Shown here: one piece after another, positions 28,434 through 37,158 of the stretch
Layout of the letters: each line of letters begins with the position of its first letter
Position numbering within the stretch: position 1 is the stretch's first letter
The notes under the pieces: model-generated
The model's database searches: none
Told to the model about the DNA's origin: nothing
What the model saw: only the letters and a program-made list of their open reading frames with translations
Translations under genes and position numbers: made by a program
DNA from: DASPKM01 sp963817075
GTDB taxonomy: Bacteria > Bacteroidota > Bacteroidia > Chitinophagales > Chitinophagaceae
DNA length: 64,000 nucleotides
Reading direction: 5' to 3'
Assembly: GCA_963817075.1 (NCBI GenBank)
Contig: CAWFMT010000009.1
Location: forward strand, 310,001-374,000

Positions 28434-28578
28434 CGAAGTCGGAGGTCGGAAGTCAGAAGTCTGAAGTAAGAATTTGAGAAGTTAATTATCAAAGAATTTA
28501 ACCGCCAAATCGCAAAGGCGCTAGGCAACGCAAAGAATCTCTAGCGAAACTCCGCGTCCTTGTGTCCTGGCGGTTAAA
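28434..28578. repeat. GAAGTCGG-type repeat and 82-bp CGCAAAG element with terminal inverted repeats
   Basis: 28434-28470 repeats GAAGTCGGAGGTCGGAAGTC. 28497-28578 begins TTTAACCGCCA and ends TGGCGGTTAAA, a perfect 11-bp inverted pair, and contains CGCAAAGGCGCTAGGCAACG and the reverse-type CTAGCGAAACTCCGCG. This is the best-preserved copy of the dispersed family in the window. It sits directly before the 28591 start codon. Confidence 0.7.
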
Positions 28579-28590
28579 CCCACTAATTCT

Positions 28591-29664
28591 ATGCAAAAGA
28601 AAATACTCATTACTGGTGGCGCTGGGTTTGTGGGTTCCTCTCTCGCCCTGAACATCAAAAAGAAATATCCCCATTATTCTGTAGTCTGTCTTGATAATCT
28701 AAAGAGAAGAGGTTCTGAGTTAAATATTTCGAGGCTTACGACCGCCGGTATCGAGTTTGTTCATGGTGATATTAGAAATCGGGAGGATCTGGCTCCATTC
28801 GAGAAGGATGTTAGTGCAATAATAGAAGCATCGGCTGAGCCTTCCATTCTGGCGGGTCTGAATAATGCACCGGAATATTTGATCAATACAAATCTGAATG
28901 GCACAATCAACTGTCTCTATGTTGCGGCGAAGCAAAAGGCAGATTTTCTTTTTATTTCAACAAGCAGGGTTTATCCAATTGAAAGCATAGAAAAACTCTC
29001 GTTTTCTGAAAACGAAACAAGATTTACGCTTCAAAAAGACCAGGAAGTTAAAGGTGCCTCAGAGAAAGGCATTGCAGAAGAATTTCCAATTGAAGGTTTT
29101 CGTTCACTCTACGGCGCAACCAAATTATCATCAGAATTTATAATTGCTGAATTCAACCAGTTCTATAAGATTCGGACGGTAGTGAACAGGTGTGGCGTGA
29201 TCACAGGTCCATGGCAGATGGGAAAAGTTGATCAGGGTGTAATCGTATTATTTGTGGCGCGTCACTTCTGGAAAAAAGAGTTAAGCTATTTTGGATATGG
29301 GGGCAATGGCAAACAGGTAAGAGATATACTTCATGTTGATGATTTGTTTGAGCTGATGGATTACCAGCTTCATAATATGGATGCTGTTAACGGCAAACTG
29401 TTTAATGTGGGAGGAGGAAATGAGATCAGTGTATCTCTGAAGGAACTAACGGGGGTTTGTCAGGAAGTGACAGGAAACATTGTTCCAATTAAAGGAGTTC
29501 CGGAAAACAGGCAAGCTGATATTCGAATCTATATTTCAGATAATTCAGTTGTGAACAAAATCACGGGGTGGCATCCGAAAAGAGGGGTTAAAGAAATTGT
29601 GACGGATATTTACAATTGGATCAAAGAAAACGAAACTGTTTTAAAACCAATTTTAATAGGTTAG
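28591..29664 (+). CDS. NAD-dependent epimerase/dehydratase (extended SDR, RfbE-like)
   Basis: Nucleotide-sugar modifying enzyme of 357 residues. N-terminal Rossmann motif TGGAGFVGSS (8-17), D35 after the second strand for NAD(H), STS region near 123 and a complete catalytic Y174-x3-K178 (LYGATK). The C-terminal layout (GITGPWQMGKVDQG, GNGKQVRDILHVDDL) is that of CDP-paratose/tyvelose 2-epimerase-like SDRs. The next gene is a second SDR of the same group nine bases downstream, so the two probably act in sequence or as a complex on one nucleotide sugar. Substrate not known. Confidence 0.85.
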   Translation: MQKKILITGGAGFVGSSLALNIKKKYPHYSVVCLDNLKRRGSELNISRLTTAGIEFVHGDIRNREDLAPFEKDVSAIIEASAEPSILAGLNNAPEYLINTNLNGTINCLYVAAKQKADFLFISTSRVYPIESIEKLSFSENETRFTLQKDQEVKGASEKGIAEEFPIEGFRSLYGATKLSSEFIIAEFNQFYKIRTVVNRCGVITGPWQMGKVDQGVIVLFVARHFWKKELSYFGYGGNGKQVRDILHVDDLFELMDYQLHNMDAVNGKLFNVGGGNEISVSLKELTGVCQEVTGNIVPIKGVPENRQADIRIYISDNSVVNKITGWHPKRGVKEIVTDIYNWIKENETVLKPILIG

Positions 29665-29673
29665 AAAAGAAAA

Positions 29674-30741
29674 ATGAAAATTGCAATTGTTACAGGTTCA
29701 GCAGGATTGATCGGCAGCGAAGCTGTTGGTTTTTTCTCCGACAAGTTCGATCTGGTGGTTGGGATTGATAATAATCTCAGGGAATATTTTTTTGGCGAAG
29801 GCGGCTCCACTGAATGGAACAAAAGCAGATTGCAGGAGCAATTCTCCAATTACCGACATGTTAACATAGACATCCGTGATAAGGTTGCATTGGAACATCT
29901 ATTTACAGATTATGGATCAGACATCAAGCTCATTCTTCATACAGCAGCACAACCCAGTCATGATTGGGCCGCAAAAGAACCTTTCACTGATTTCACGGTA
30001 AATGCAAATGGCACTCTCAATCTACTTGAGATGAACCGTGTTCACGCTCCTCATGCTGTCTTCATTTTTACATCAACTAACAAGGTGTACGGAGATACCC
30101 CAAATTATTTACCACTGAGAGAACTAGAAACGAGATGGGAAATTGATAAGACCCATAAGTATTATGAGAAGGGTATAGACGAACATATGAGCATCGATCA
30201 ATCCAAACATTCTTTGTTTGGTGCATCAAAGGTTGCGGCTGATATTCTTGTACAGGAGTACGGGAAATATTTTGGAATGAAGACTGGAGTTTTTCGGGGA
30301 GGGTGCCTGACCGGACCTAATCATTCCGGAGCAAAATTGCATGGATTTCTGTCCTATCTCATGAAATGCGCAATAACAGGAGAACACTATACCATTTTTG
30401 GTTATAAGGGGAAACAGGTCCGTGATAATATTCATAGCAACGACCTGGTGAATATGTTCTGGCATTTTTATAATGATCCAAAACCCGGTGAAGTTTACAA
30501 TGCAGGTGGAGGAAGGCATTCAAACTGTTCCATGCTTGAAGCCATCAGTATCTGTGAAGAAATAAGTGGAAATAAGATGAACTACTCATATACAAATGAT
30601 AATCGCATCGGGGATCATATATGGTGGATCAGCGATCTCAGTAAATTCAGGAAAGATTATCCCAACTGGAACTGGAATTATAGCTTGAAGGATATTATGG
30701 TTGAAATTCATGATGCGATGGCCCTGAGAGCGACGCAGTAA
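29674..30741 (+). CDS. NAD-dependent epimerase/dehydratase-like protein (RfbE group) lacking the usual catalytic Tyr
   Basis: The 355 residues show the GSAGLIGSE nucleotide loop near residue 8, TAAQPSHDWA near 90 and STNKVYGD near 134. The motif that should read YxxxK is F182-GAS-K186 (HSLFGASKVAAD), so the tyrosine that normally takes the proton is phenylalanine. The downstream GNPHSGxxLHG-like TGPNHSGAKLHGFL and GYKGKQVRDNIHSNDL are typical of CDP-paratose 2-epimerase-like proteins. I believe related proteins share this Phe, but could not check. It may be a partner of the intact SDR just upstream, or use another catalytic residue. Confidence 0.8.
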   Translation: MKIAIVTGSAGLIGSEAVGFFSDKFDLVVGIDNNLREYFFGEGGSTEWNKSRLQEQFSNYRHVNIDIRDKVALEHLFTDYGSDIKLILHTAAQPSHDWAAKEPFTDFTVNANGTLNLLEMNRVHAPHAVFIFTSTNKVYGDTPNYLPLRELETRWEIDKTHKYYEKGIDEHMSIDQSKHSLFGASKVAADILVQEYGKYFGMKTGVFRGGCLTGPNHSGAKLHGFLSYLMKCAITGEHYTIFGYKGKQVRDNIHSNDLVNMFWHFYNDPKPGEVYNAGGGRHSNCSMLEAISICEEISGNKMNYSYTNDNRIGDHIWWISDLSKFRKDYPNWNWNYSLKDIMVEIHDAMALRATQ

Positions 30742-30759
30742 TTGGAAAATTGTTGATCA

Positions 30760-31512
30760 ATGAAGTTAAGTGTTGTTATTCCCGCGTACAATGAAGAGGG
30801 TTCAATTGAAACAAGTATCAATGCAGTTTATTCTGAATTGGTAAAGAACAATATCCCTCATGAGATTCTTGTTATCAATGATAATTCGAAAGATAATACA
30901 GAGGAAGTACTTAAATCTTTATTGCCTCAAATTCCAACACTAAACTATATCACTAATTCTGGCCCAAACGGATTTGGCTATGCCGTTAGAATAGGATTAG
31001 AGAATTTTTCCGGGGATTGCATTGCAGTAATGATGGGGGATATGTCTGATTCTCCATTAGACCTTGTGAGATTTTATAATAAAATGCAGGAAGGATATGA
31101 TTGTGTTTTTGGAAGCCGTTTTATCAAAGGAGGTAAGACTTATAATTATCCAAGGCTAAAGCTCGTGATTAACAGGATGGCCAATTCCATTGTGCAACTT
31201 TGCTTTGGGATTCGATATAATGATACAACAAACGCTTTCAAATTATACAAGAAAGGAACTATTGACGGATTGAAACCCTTTCTTTCACCGCACTTCAATC
31301 TTACACTTGAGCTTCCATTAAAAGCGATCGTGCGGGGGTACTCCTATGCGGTCATTCCAAATTCATGGACCAACAGGAAGTCAGGTAAATCCAACCTTAA
31401 GATCAGGGAAATGGGCAGCCGATATTTTTTTATTCTCCTTTATTGTCTGATCGAAAGATTTTTCTCGCGGGGTGATTTTAAGAAGATCAGCAACAATCCG
31501 CGGGCACGTTGA
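30760..31512 (+). CDS. Glycosyltransferase family 2 (dolichol/polyprenyl-phosphate mannose synthase-like)
   Basis: GT-A enzyme of 250 residues. VVIPAYNEEGSIETSI at the N-terminus, EILVINDNSKDNTEEV with the DxD-like region, MMGDMSDSPLDLV and GSRFIKGG match polyprenyl-phosphate sugar synthases (DPM1 type). No long C-terminal membrane domain is present. It probably makes a lipid-linked sugar for a GT-C enzyme such as the protein at 26742. Starts 18 bases after the SDR gene and ends the plus-strand block; genes beyond are on the minus strand. Confidence 0.88.
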   Translation: MKLSVVIPAYNEEGSIETSINAVYSELVKNNIPHEILVINDNSKDNTEEVLKSLLPQIPTLNYITNSGPNGFGYAVRIGLENFSGDCIAVMMGDMSDSPLDLVRFYNKMQEGYDCVFGSRFIKGGKTYNYPRLKLVINRMANSIVQLCFGIRYNDTTNAFKLYKKGTIDGLKPFLSPHFNLTLELPLKAIVRGYSYAVIPNSWTNRKSGKSNLKIREMGSRYFFILLYCLIERFFSRGDFKKISNNPRAR

Positions 31513-31532
31513 GTATTCAAACCCTAATTCAA

Positions 31533-31570
31533 TTCCTTGCGGCTCCTCGCGCCTCGCGCCTTGGCGGTTA
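31533..31570. repeat. Partial CGC-rich dispersed repeat (half element)
   Basis: TTGCGGCTCCTCGCGCC... TTGGCGGTTATG between two convergent genes. It corresponds to the right-hand half of the element at 28497-28578. Confidence 0.5.
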
Positions 31571-31591
31571 TGTCTTCAACCATTAGTTATT

Positions 31592-32524
31592 TCATGCAAT
31601 ACTAAAAAGCTCACTTAATTTATGCGTATTCCCGGTGCCCACATCAACCAGAGATAAGTCTTTGATCACCGATAATCGTTCATGTGGCCTTAAGAAATTG
31701 AGATTCCCTTTTACATCCCTTGAATCCCTGTTTGCTGCCATTCGAAATCCTTCCTCGGAAGTATATTTCTTAAAAGGTGATGAAAGATCTTTTCTAACGA
31801 AAAATGCATTTATTCCGGCGCTACCTGTCCCTATGAAATCATATCCTTTCTGTTCGGCAAGGAAACATAAGGCTCCAAGCGATGCCCCGAAATATAAATT
31901 TGAATAATGGGCCTTGTTCCTTTCAAAATTGGGATCATAAGGAACGGATAATTTCTGAGAAGGACCGAAGGATGAATTGTATTCACATATTACAACCCTT
32001 GGGTTGACAACTTGTATGGCTTCCCAGATCCAATAATCATTTCCGTCAACATCTATGCTTAGAAGCCCAATATCCTTGCATTCTGTATAGTTCGCGATGA
32101 GCTGATTGATATTATCTTCTGTAATAAAACTCTGGACAGCGGTAATATCATATTTCCAGTAGATGAAATCTTCTCTTATAAACCGGACATTTTTGGGTGA
32201 TCCATCAATGACCAATCCTGACCAGTTATTATTGATCAATAAAAAGCGGGTATTAGATTCTGTATAATCCTCCACTCCAAATTCAATAAAAATTTTATTA
32301 GGGATTTCAACCTGATCTAAAATGTATTGTATGATCCCGTCTTCCCCTCTCTGTGAGAAGACCTGGAATTCAACTTCTTCAAGACTATTGATATTTTTTT
32401 TGATCCGATTTTTCTCTGCCAGCATCTTTCCCTGGTTCAGGAGAATTTTGAATGTATCATAGTTGAATTTTTGATACAATTTTCTGTAGTAGAACTTAAG
32501 ATTATTGAATAAAAAATTCGCCAT
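31592..32524 (-). CDS. Methyltransferase-like protein of a glycan-cluster family (FkbM-like)
   Basis: A 310-residue soluble protein. VFSQRGEDGIIQYILDQV (about 53-70), FIEFGVEDYTESNTRFLL, WSGLVIDGSPKNV and LLSIDVDGNDYWIWEAI resemble the Rossmann core of FkbM-type methyltransferases: glycine-containing loop after strand 1 and acidic residue after strand 2. I cannot name a specific family. It is the 3'-most gene of a minus-strand set but is separated from the next gene upstream by about 134 bases with a repeat. Probably modifies a surface sugar. Confidence 0.55.
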   Translation of the reverse strand: MANFLFNNLKFYYRKLYQKFNYDTFKILLNQGKMLAEKNRIKKNINSLEEVEFQVFSQRGEDGIIQYILDQVEIPNKIFIEFGVEDYTESNTRFLLINNNWSGLVIDGSPKNVRFIREDFIYWKYDITAVQSFITEDNINQLIANYTECKDIGLLSIDVDGNDYWIWEAIQVVNPRVVICEYNSSFGPSQKLSVPYDPNFERNKAHYSNLYFGASLGALCFLAEQKGYDFIGTGSAGINAFFVRKDLSSPFKKYTSEEGFRMAANRDSRDVKGNLNFLRPHERLSVIKDLSLVDVGTGNTHKLSELFSIA

Positions 32525-32550
32525 TTTCGATCTTTATTTTTCTTTCTGCC

Positions 32551-32630
32551 TGCTTCACGCTACTTGCGATGTCACTGGGCTCTTTGCGTTACCTAATTTA
32601 ACTCGCAAAGAATCTGCAAAGAAATAGAAA
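32551..32630. repeat. Degenerate CGCAAAG-type spacer repeat
   Basis: GGGCTCTTTGCGTTACC...AACTCGCAAAGAATCTGC between two minus-strand genes, with opposed CTTTGCG and CGCAAAG cores able to pair. A member of the dispersed family noted at 28497. Confidence 0.45.
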
Positions 32631-32658
32631 ATAAGAGCAGTAAGGGCACAGTTCGGAA

Positions 32659-33864
32659 CTATTGTTGGGCATTCTGCTTCACGCGGAAAGCCGGGAAAAC
32701 TTCAGTAAACGCAAGAATCCAAATTACATATTCCGCAATATTCGTGATAAAGCTGCCGGTGAATTGATATATGAACATGAAAATGAATAATAACAGTCTG
32801 TAATAATTATTCCAGACCCTGGTATAGAAAAAAAGTACGATTTGAATTAAAAATCTGAGAGTAAGTCCCACCCATCCAAATATGGTAAGAGTTTCAGCAG
32901 TAGCATTCGGAATTCCAATTACCGGGAAGTCCAGGGGGTAGAGATAAAAATCCCGGATAATATCGCTTCCTAATATTTTGATTTGTCCCAGTCCAACTCC
33001 CCATACATAACTCTTCTCGGCAAGTAACTTACTCGCAAGGATGAATGCTTCAGAAGTCCTACCCCTGCCTGATGGGTCTTCACCTGTGAAAATATTTTCA
33101 ATTCTAACAAAGAGGGTGCTGCCGGGTGCAAAGAGAATAAGTGCAACCACAATCGGTATAACAACTACAAATAGGATCGATATAATATTTAACACTCGCT
33201 TTTTCACGATCAGAGATCTGAAATGAAAAATAAATGTGACTGATATGGAGATAAGCAATGCTGTGATCACGCCCAGGGCAAAGGACAGGATGTAAGGAAG
33301 TACCAGCATTGGCAATAAAAGCCATGCGTTTATTTTGTTTTGACCTAATAAGATCTGGAGGAAGTAGAAGAAAAAGATTGGAATAAACAAGGTTGCATAA
33401 TATGAAGCCTCATAAGTAAAAAGCTTAAGGCGTTTGAAATCATCAATTCCTTGAGTTAGGAATTGTTCGATCCACAATATGTCATAATATGGAGAAAAAT
33501 AAAGAGGTATTGCTATTAGGCAGAATATGAAGTTGATGAAAAGCAGTTTTCTCAGAACGAGTTCAGGATTATCGGCTTTTTTGAAAAAGGTATAAGCTGC
33601 CTGGCAAAAAATATAGACCGCCATTAGGTTGAAGAATGAGACGATGTAGTTCTTAAAATCCACCCTCACTATGTATATGTGGATGATAAAAAAAGGGAGC
33701 ATGACAACTAAAAAAGGAATAATGATGTCTTTTTTCCTTTCTGACAATACCCACCAGTAAAAGAACGGAGCCAATAATGCAGTATAAGTAAGTCCGGCTG
33801 GCAATCCCAGCGAATTGAAGAAAAAATACAAAGCCGCGAAGGGGAGGTATTTATTAATTTTCAT
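32659..33864 (-). CDS. O-antigen ligase/polymerase-like membrane protein
   Basis: A 401-residue polytopic protein with about 11 helices. The loop before the last helices holds GRGRTSEAFILASKLLAEK, GVGLGQIKILGSD and NATAETLTIFGWVGLTLRF, similar in layout to Wzy/WaaL proteins although the usual H-N motif is N-A-T here. It overlaps the upstream GT2 gene by 11 bases, so both belong to the minus-strand operon that runs from the flippase at 36734. Probable polymerase of that glycan. Confidence 0.7.
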   Translation of the reverse strand: MKINKYLPFAALYFFFNSLGLPAGLTYTALLAPFFYWWVLSERKKDIIIPFLVVMLPFFIIHIYIVRVDFKNYIVSFFNLMAVYIFCQAAYTFFKKADNPELVLRKLLFINFIFCLIAIPLYFSPYYDILWIEQFLTQGIDDFKRLKLFTYEASYYATLFIPIFFFYFLQILLGQNKINAWLLLPMLVLPYILSFALGVITALLISISVTFIFHFRSLIVKKRVLNIISILFVVVIPIVVALILFAPGSTLFVRIENIFTGEDPSGRGRTSEAFILASKLLAEKSYVWGVGLGQIKILGSDIIRDFYLYPLDFPVIGIPNATAETLTIFGWVGLTLRFLIQIVLFFYTRVWNNYYRLLLFIFMFIYQFTGSFITNIAEYVIWILAFTEVFPAFRVKQNAQQ

Positions 33865-34792
33865 TTTTCTGCCTCCTCAAAAAAGTAAGTATCCCTTCAT
33901 AAACCCCTCTTGACCTGTTCCATTGTCCGGAGAAGATTCGCTTCATCATTCTTAGAACTGCAGACAGGAGTACAATTGGAATTTTTTTCTCTCTAAATTT
34001 CGAAACGAATACCAAACCGTTCCTGGTATAATAATAGTCTGCCAGAAAGCTTTTACCTATAGTGGTGCTGATTTTGTCATAACAAACAGCCGTAGGGCAA
34101 ACCAGCATTTCGAATCCTTTTTGCTTGGCCCGGTAACACCAGTCTGTTTCTTCCCAATAAAGAAAATATTCCTCCGGAAGTAGTCCCAATTCTTTGAAAT
34201 GTTTTGCATAAACAAAGACGGAACCGCCGCAGATGAAATCAATCTTCGAAGCTTCTTTTTTCTCAGTAACGAGATTGACAGTCGCAGAATTGAAGTTTAT
34301 CCTGGCACCACCATAGAGATGTACTTTTTTCTTGTCCGAGTAAAATTTCACTATCGAACCAACTATCGAACGCCTTTCATTTGATTCTGCGAATTTTACC
34401 AATTCACTTAATGAGTCTTCCTCAACAACCATATCTGGATTGAGTAGCCACACAAATCCCTCTTCATCTTTCAAATGTTTAAGAACAAGATTATTTCCTG
34501 CAGCGAAGCCTTTATTTTCATCATTTTGAATAAAGACCAAAGGCGCATTGTTGAGCAGGTCTTCTTTTTTTAGAGAATTATTCTGAAAAAAATGAAACTT
34601 GATGCCGATGGTTCCTGAGTTCCTGTAATTTTTAGCCCACTCCATAAGTTTTTCCAGTGATCCATTTCCGGAATTATTATCAACTACAAAAACTTTGAAA
34701 TTCTTATAGGTTAAACGAAATACAGATTGCAGGCATTCAGAAACGTCTTCCCAATTTTTATAGTTCAGTATTATTATATATACCGGTGGCAT
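33854..34792 (-). CDS. Glycosyltransferase family 2 (rhamnosyltransferase-like)
   Basis: The 312-residue GT-A enzyme starts VYIILNYKNWEDVSECLQSV and continues VFVVDNNSGNGS, GFAAGNNL, WLLNPDMVVEEDSL (DxD-type metal site) and EEYFLYWEETDWCYRAK, the usual pattern of rhamnosyl- or related transferases in O-antigen clusters. It begins three bases after the upstream methyltransferase stop and overlaps the polymerase-like gene downstream. Sugar unknown. Confidence 0.9.
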   Translation of the reverse strand: MPPVYIIILNYKNWEDVSECLQSVFRLTYKNFKVFVVDNNSGNGSLEKLMEWAKNYRNSGTIGIKFHFFQNNSLKKEDLLNNAPLVFIQNDENKGFAAGNNLVLKHLKDEEGFVWLLNPDMVVEEDSLSELVKFAESNERRSIVGSIVKFYSDKKKVHLYGGARINFNSATVNLVTEKKEASKIDFICGGSVFVYAKHFKELGLLPEEYFLYWEETDWCYRAKQKGFEMLVCPTAVCYDKISTTIGKSFLADYYYTRNGLVFVSKFREKKIPIVLLSAVLRMMKRIFSGQWNRSRGVYEGILTFLRRQKNEN

Positions 34793-34795
34793 TGA

Positions 34796-35473
34796 TCACT
34801 TCTTTTTTGCGACGGCAAGATATTGAACGGCCAGAAAATCGCGGAATAACCCAAAACTCAAACGGTTGATGATCCTCCTCTTTTTTCCATCTTTCACAAC
34901 CGGCAGGATAAAATTTGGAAGTATTTTGATAGGCTGAAGATCCTGAGTATCTAACATTTCCATTATATTCTTCCTGCAAAAAAAACGAAGATGGGTTTTA
35001 TCCATGATTCCTCCGGCAGGGTCATACCTGAAGTCTCCTTTAAAAAGGATCCTGGCCATAGTTTTCCATTCTCGTATGTTTGGAACACTGGCAATCAGCA
35101 ATCCGCCTTTTTTCAAGTGAGTAGTTATTTTATTTATGGCTGACCAGGGATCCGCCAGATGTTCAAGTACATCGGCACAAATGATTACATCAAAATACTC
35201 GGGAGCTGCCTGGATTTCCTGGTGTTCAATATTCGCAATCTGGATCTTATCAATTGAAGGGTGCGACTGGTTAGAATTTGAAATCTCAATCAATTCTACT
35301 CCCATTACTTCACTTGCGAGTTTATTCTCCTTTATATGTAATAAAGTATTGGCGCCACCTGCCCCGATCTCCAGTATTTTTTGATTTGGGTTCACTGGCA
35401 GTAAGCTTATGATATCCATTCTCACATTTGAAAAATATTGGCCTTCCTTCACTGCATAATGCTCTTTATTCAT
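34796..35473 (-). CDS. Class I SAM-dependent methyltransferase
   Basis: A 225-residue protein from the ATG at 35473, which has a good purine-rich ribosome site (GGAAGAG) just before it; a GTG at 35485 is an alternative. Motif I is KILEIGAGGANTLLHI (about 31-46). ELIEISNSNQ follows strand 2, then VIICADVLEHLADPW and LKKGGLLIASVPN, typical of Methyltransf_11/23 enzymes. The start overlaps the flippase stop by eight bases. Probably methylates a sugar or lipid-linked intermediate of the same glycan. Confidence 0.85.
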   Translation of the reverse strand: MNKEHYAVKEGQYFSNVRMDIISLLPVNPNQKILEIGAGGANTLLHIKENKLASEVMGVELIEISNSNQSHPSIDKIQIANIEHQEIQAAPEYFDVIICADVLEHLADPWSAINKITTHLKKGGLLIASVPNIREWKTMARILFKGDFRYDPAGGIMDKTHLRFFCRKNIMEMLDTQDLQPIKILPNFILPVVKDGKKRRIINRLSFGLFRDFLAVQYLAVAKKK

Positions 35474-36734
35474 GTTCTCTTCCACTTAAGTAGTAAACTA
35501 ATTTATTCCTGACCAGTTGAGCGTTTAATCCGATAGTGATAAATAATTCAGTTATGATTATGCTTATAGCAGTTCCAACTGCCCCAAGTGCATTACATAA
35601 AACCAGATTTGCGGCAATATTAACGATAGTGCCAATAGCCAGAATTGAGGAATAGCTCTTCTTCTTGTTAAAAACAAGCAGAATCTGAAAGGCTGGTATA
35701 TTCAGGCAAACTATGATTGGCACAAAACTTAAGATCCTTAATATTAATACTGCAAGGTCGGGTTTACTCGAAATAAAGATCTGAACGATCCAGGGTGCAA
35801 AAATATAAATGCCAGCACAGAGAATGGCCAATCCTGCGAGGAAGTTCAAGTAGATATTTTTGAAGAATATAGGCAATTGCTCTTTGCTTCTGATTGCAAG
35901 CTGGCAAACCCTGGGGTAGATTACCTGTGAAAAAATACCCAATACCTGTCTGATGGCAAAGAATATCCTTTCAGCGATGCTGTAGTAGCCAACAATGAGA
36001 TCATTTGTGAAAATTCTAAGGATCAAAACATTCGTGTATAAATACGTGTTTATTGAAAGGTTGGAAACTGTAATATGCCATCCTTCCTTTAATTCATTTA
36101 AAATCTGACCCTTTGTGGGTGCAATAAAGCGCAGCTTAAAAATCCGCACCGCAAGGTAAATGCTAAAAATTCCAGCAATGATATTGCCAATGCCCAGAAA
36201 AAAAAGAAAGTAAACATGGTCTTTCCTGGTATTGATAAAAAGAAAAACCAATAGCACAAAGATCAACCTTGCTACAAGAGTCACAATGGTGATGTACTGC
36301 ATCTTCTCCATGCCCTGAAAAAACCAGCTTACTAATAAAGATTGCCCGATCACATAGACGAAACCGAAAAGATAAAGTAGAAAATGTTGTTGTAGGAAAG
36401 GCACGAATAAGCTCAATAAGATCAACGCCACAAAGGCCATGATCGTAATAAGCATTTTAGAAGTAAGAACAAGGTAGAAGAGGGATGACATGCGGTCACT
36501 ATCGGATTTATGGAGCGCTACATCGCGTGTTGCAGTTAGGTTGAAGCCGTAATCAGAAACAGTGGAAAGATAGATCATGACCGCATGCGCGATCGAAACC
36601 ATGCCAAAGCCCTCTGCACCGATTTTCTCAATGACATGGGGCATCACCAGGATGGGAAGCAAGAAATTGGTTCCCTGAATGATTGTCAGCGCAACAAAGT
36701 TGGAAACTAATCTTCCGCCGTATGTGCTACTCAT
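35466..36734 (-). CDS. Polysaccharide flippase (Wzx, PST/MATE-type)
   Basis: A 422-residue protein with about 12-14 membrane helices. N-terminal VSNFVALTIIQGTNFLLPILVMPHVIEKIGAEGFGMVSIAHAV-like layout, with the PxVIxKIGxxxFG element, is the recognisable Polysacc_synt start of Wzx proteins that move undecaprenyl-linked repeat units across the inner membrane. It is the first gene of the minus-strand operon running flippase, methyltransferase, GT2, polymerase-like. The spacer upstream (36735-37158) separates it from a divergent Wzz-like gene. Confidence 0.9.
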   Translation of the reverse strand: MSSTYGGRLVSNFVALTIIQGTNFLLPILVMPHVIEKIGAEGFGMVSIAHAVMIYLSTVSDYGFNLTATRDVALHKSDSDRMSSLFYLVLTSKMLITIMAFVALILLSLFVPFLQQHFLLYLFGFVYVIGQSLLVSWFFQGMEKMQYITIVTLVARLIFVLLVFLFINTRKDHVYFLFFLGIGNIIAGIFSIYLAVRIFKLRFIAPTKGQILNELKEGWHITVSNLSINTYLYTNVLILRIFTNDLIVGYYSIAERIFFAIRQVLGIFSQVIYPRVCQLAIRSKEQLPIFFKNIYLNFLAGLAILCAGIYIFAPWIVQIFISSKPDLAVLILRILSFVPIIVCLNIPAFQILLVFNKKKSYSSILAIGTIVNIAANLVLCNALGAVGTAISIIITELFITIGLNAQLVRNKLVYYLSGREHE

Positions 36735-37158
36735 ATTAAGATGTGCGAAGATAGCGGGCTTCTATATTATGAAGATTCAATGGATTCAATAATTCTAAAC
36801 TTACCGTGGTATAAGAGGATAGCTCCTCTTACCGGACCTTGATCATTGATTATTTAACATTGAGAATTGAGCATTTCCAAACACTCAATGAGCAATTTTC
36901 AATCTTCAATTTTCATTGAAAGACAGTTGATCAATTCCGGAAAATTTTACCGCAGAGAACAGGAGGTAAAAGAGTTATCGCAGAGGAATGAGAATCTCCA
37001 AGATCCAAATTCCTATTCAACAACTCAACCAATCAACAATTCAACCCACGCCATTTATATCGGAATTTTTTTTGCTTATCTTGCAACCTTCTTAAAATAA
37101 CCTTCGTACTGAAGTAATATTTTACACAGCTTTATCCAAAGAATTATCCAGTTTTCTT
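36735..37158. other. 424-base divergent intergenic region with a palindrome and a TCAACAA repeat
   Basis: Spacer between the minus-strand flippase operon and the plus-strand Wzz-like gene. 36812-36831 is a perfect 8-bp inverted repeat TAAGAGGA-TAGC-TCCTCTTA, a possible operator or hairpin. 37016-37046 is a copy of the dispersed repeat TTCAACAACTCAACCAATCA. A short open frame (36867-37100) is made largely of such repeats and has no coding character. No TAnnTTTG box was recognised close to either start. Confidence 0.45.

Noticed and set aside
36867..37100. 77-residue open frame in the divergent spacer
   Set aside because: It is built from the dispersed TCAACAA repeat and simple sequence, and has no good ribosome site or family.
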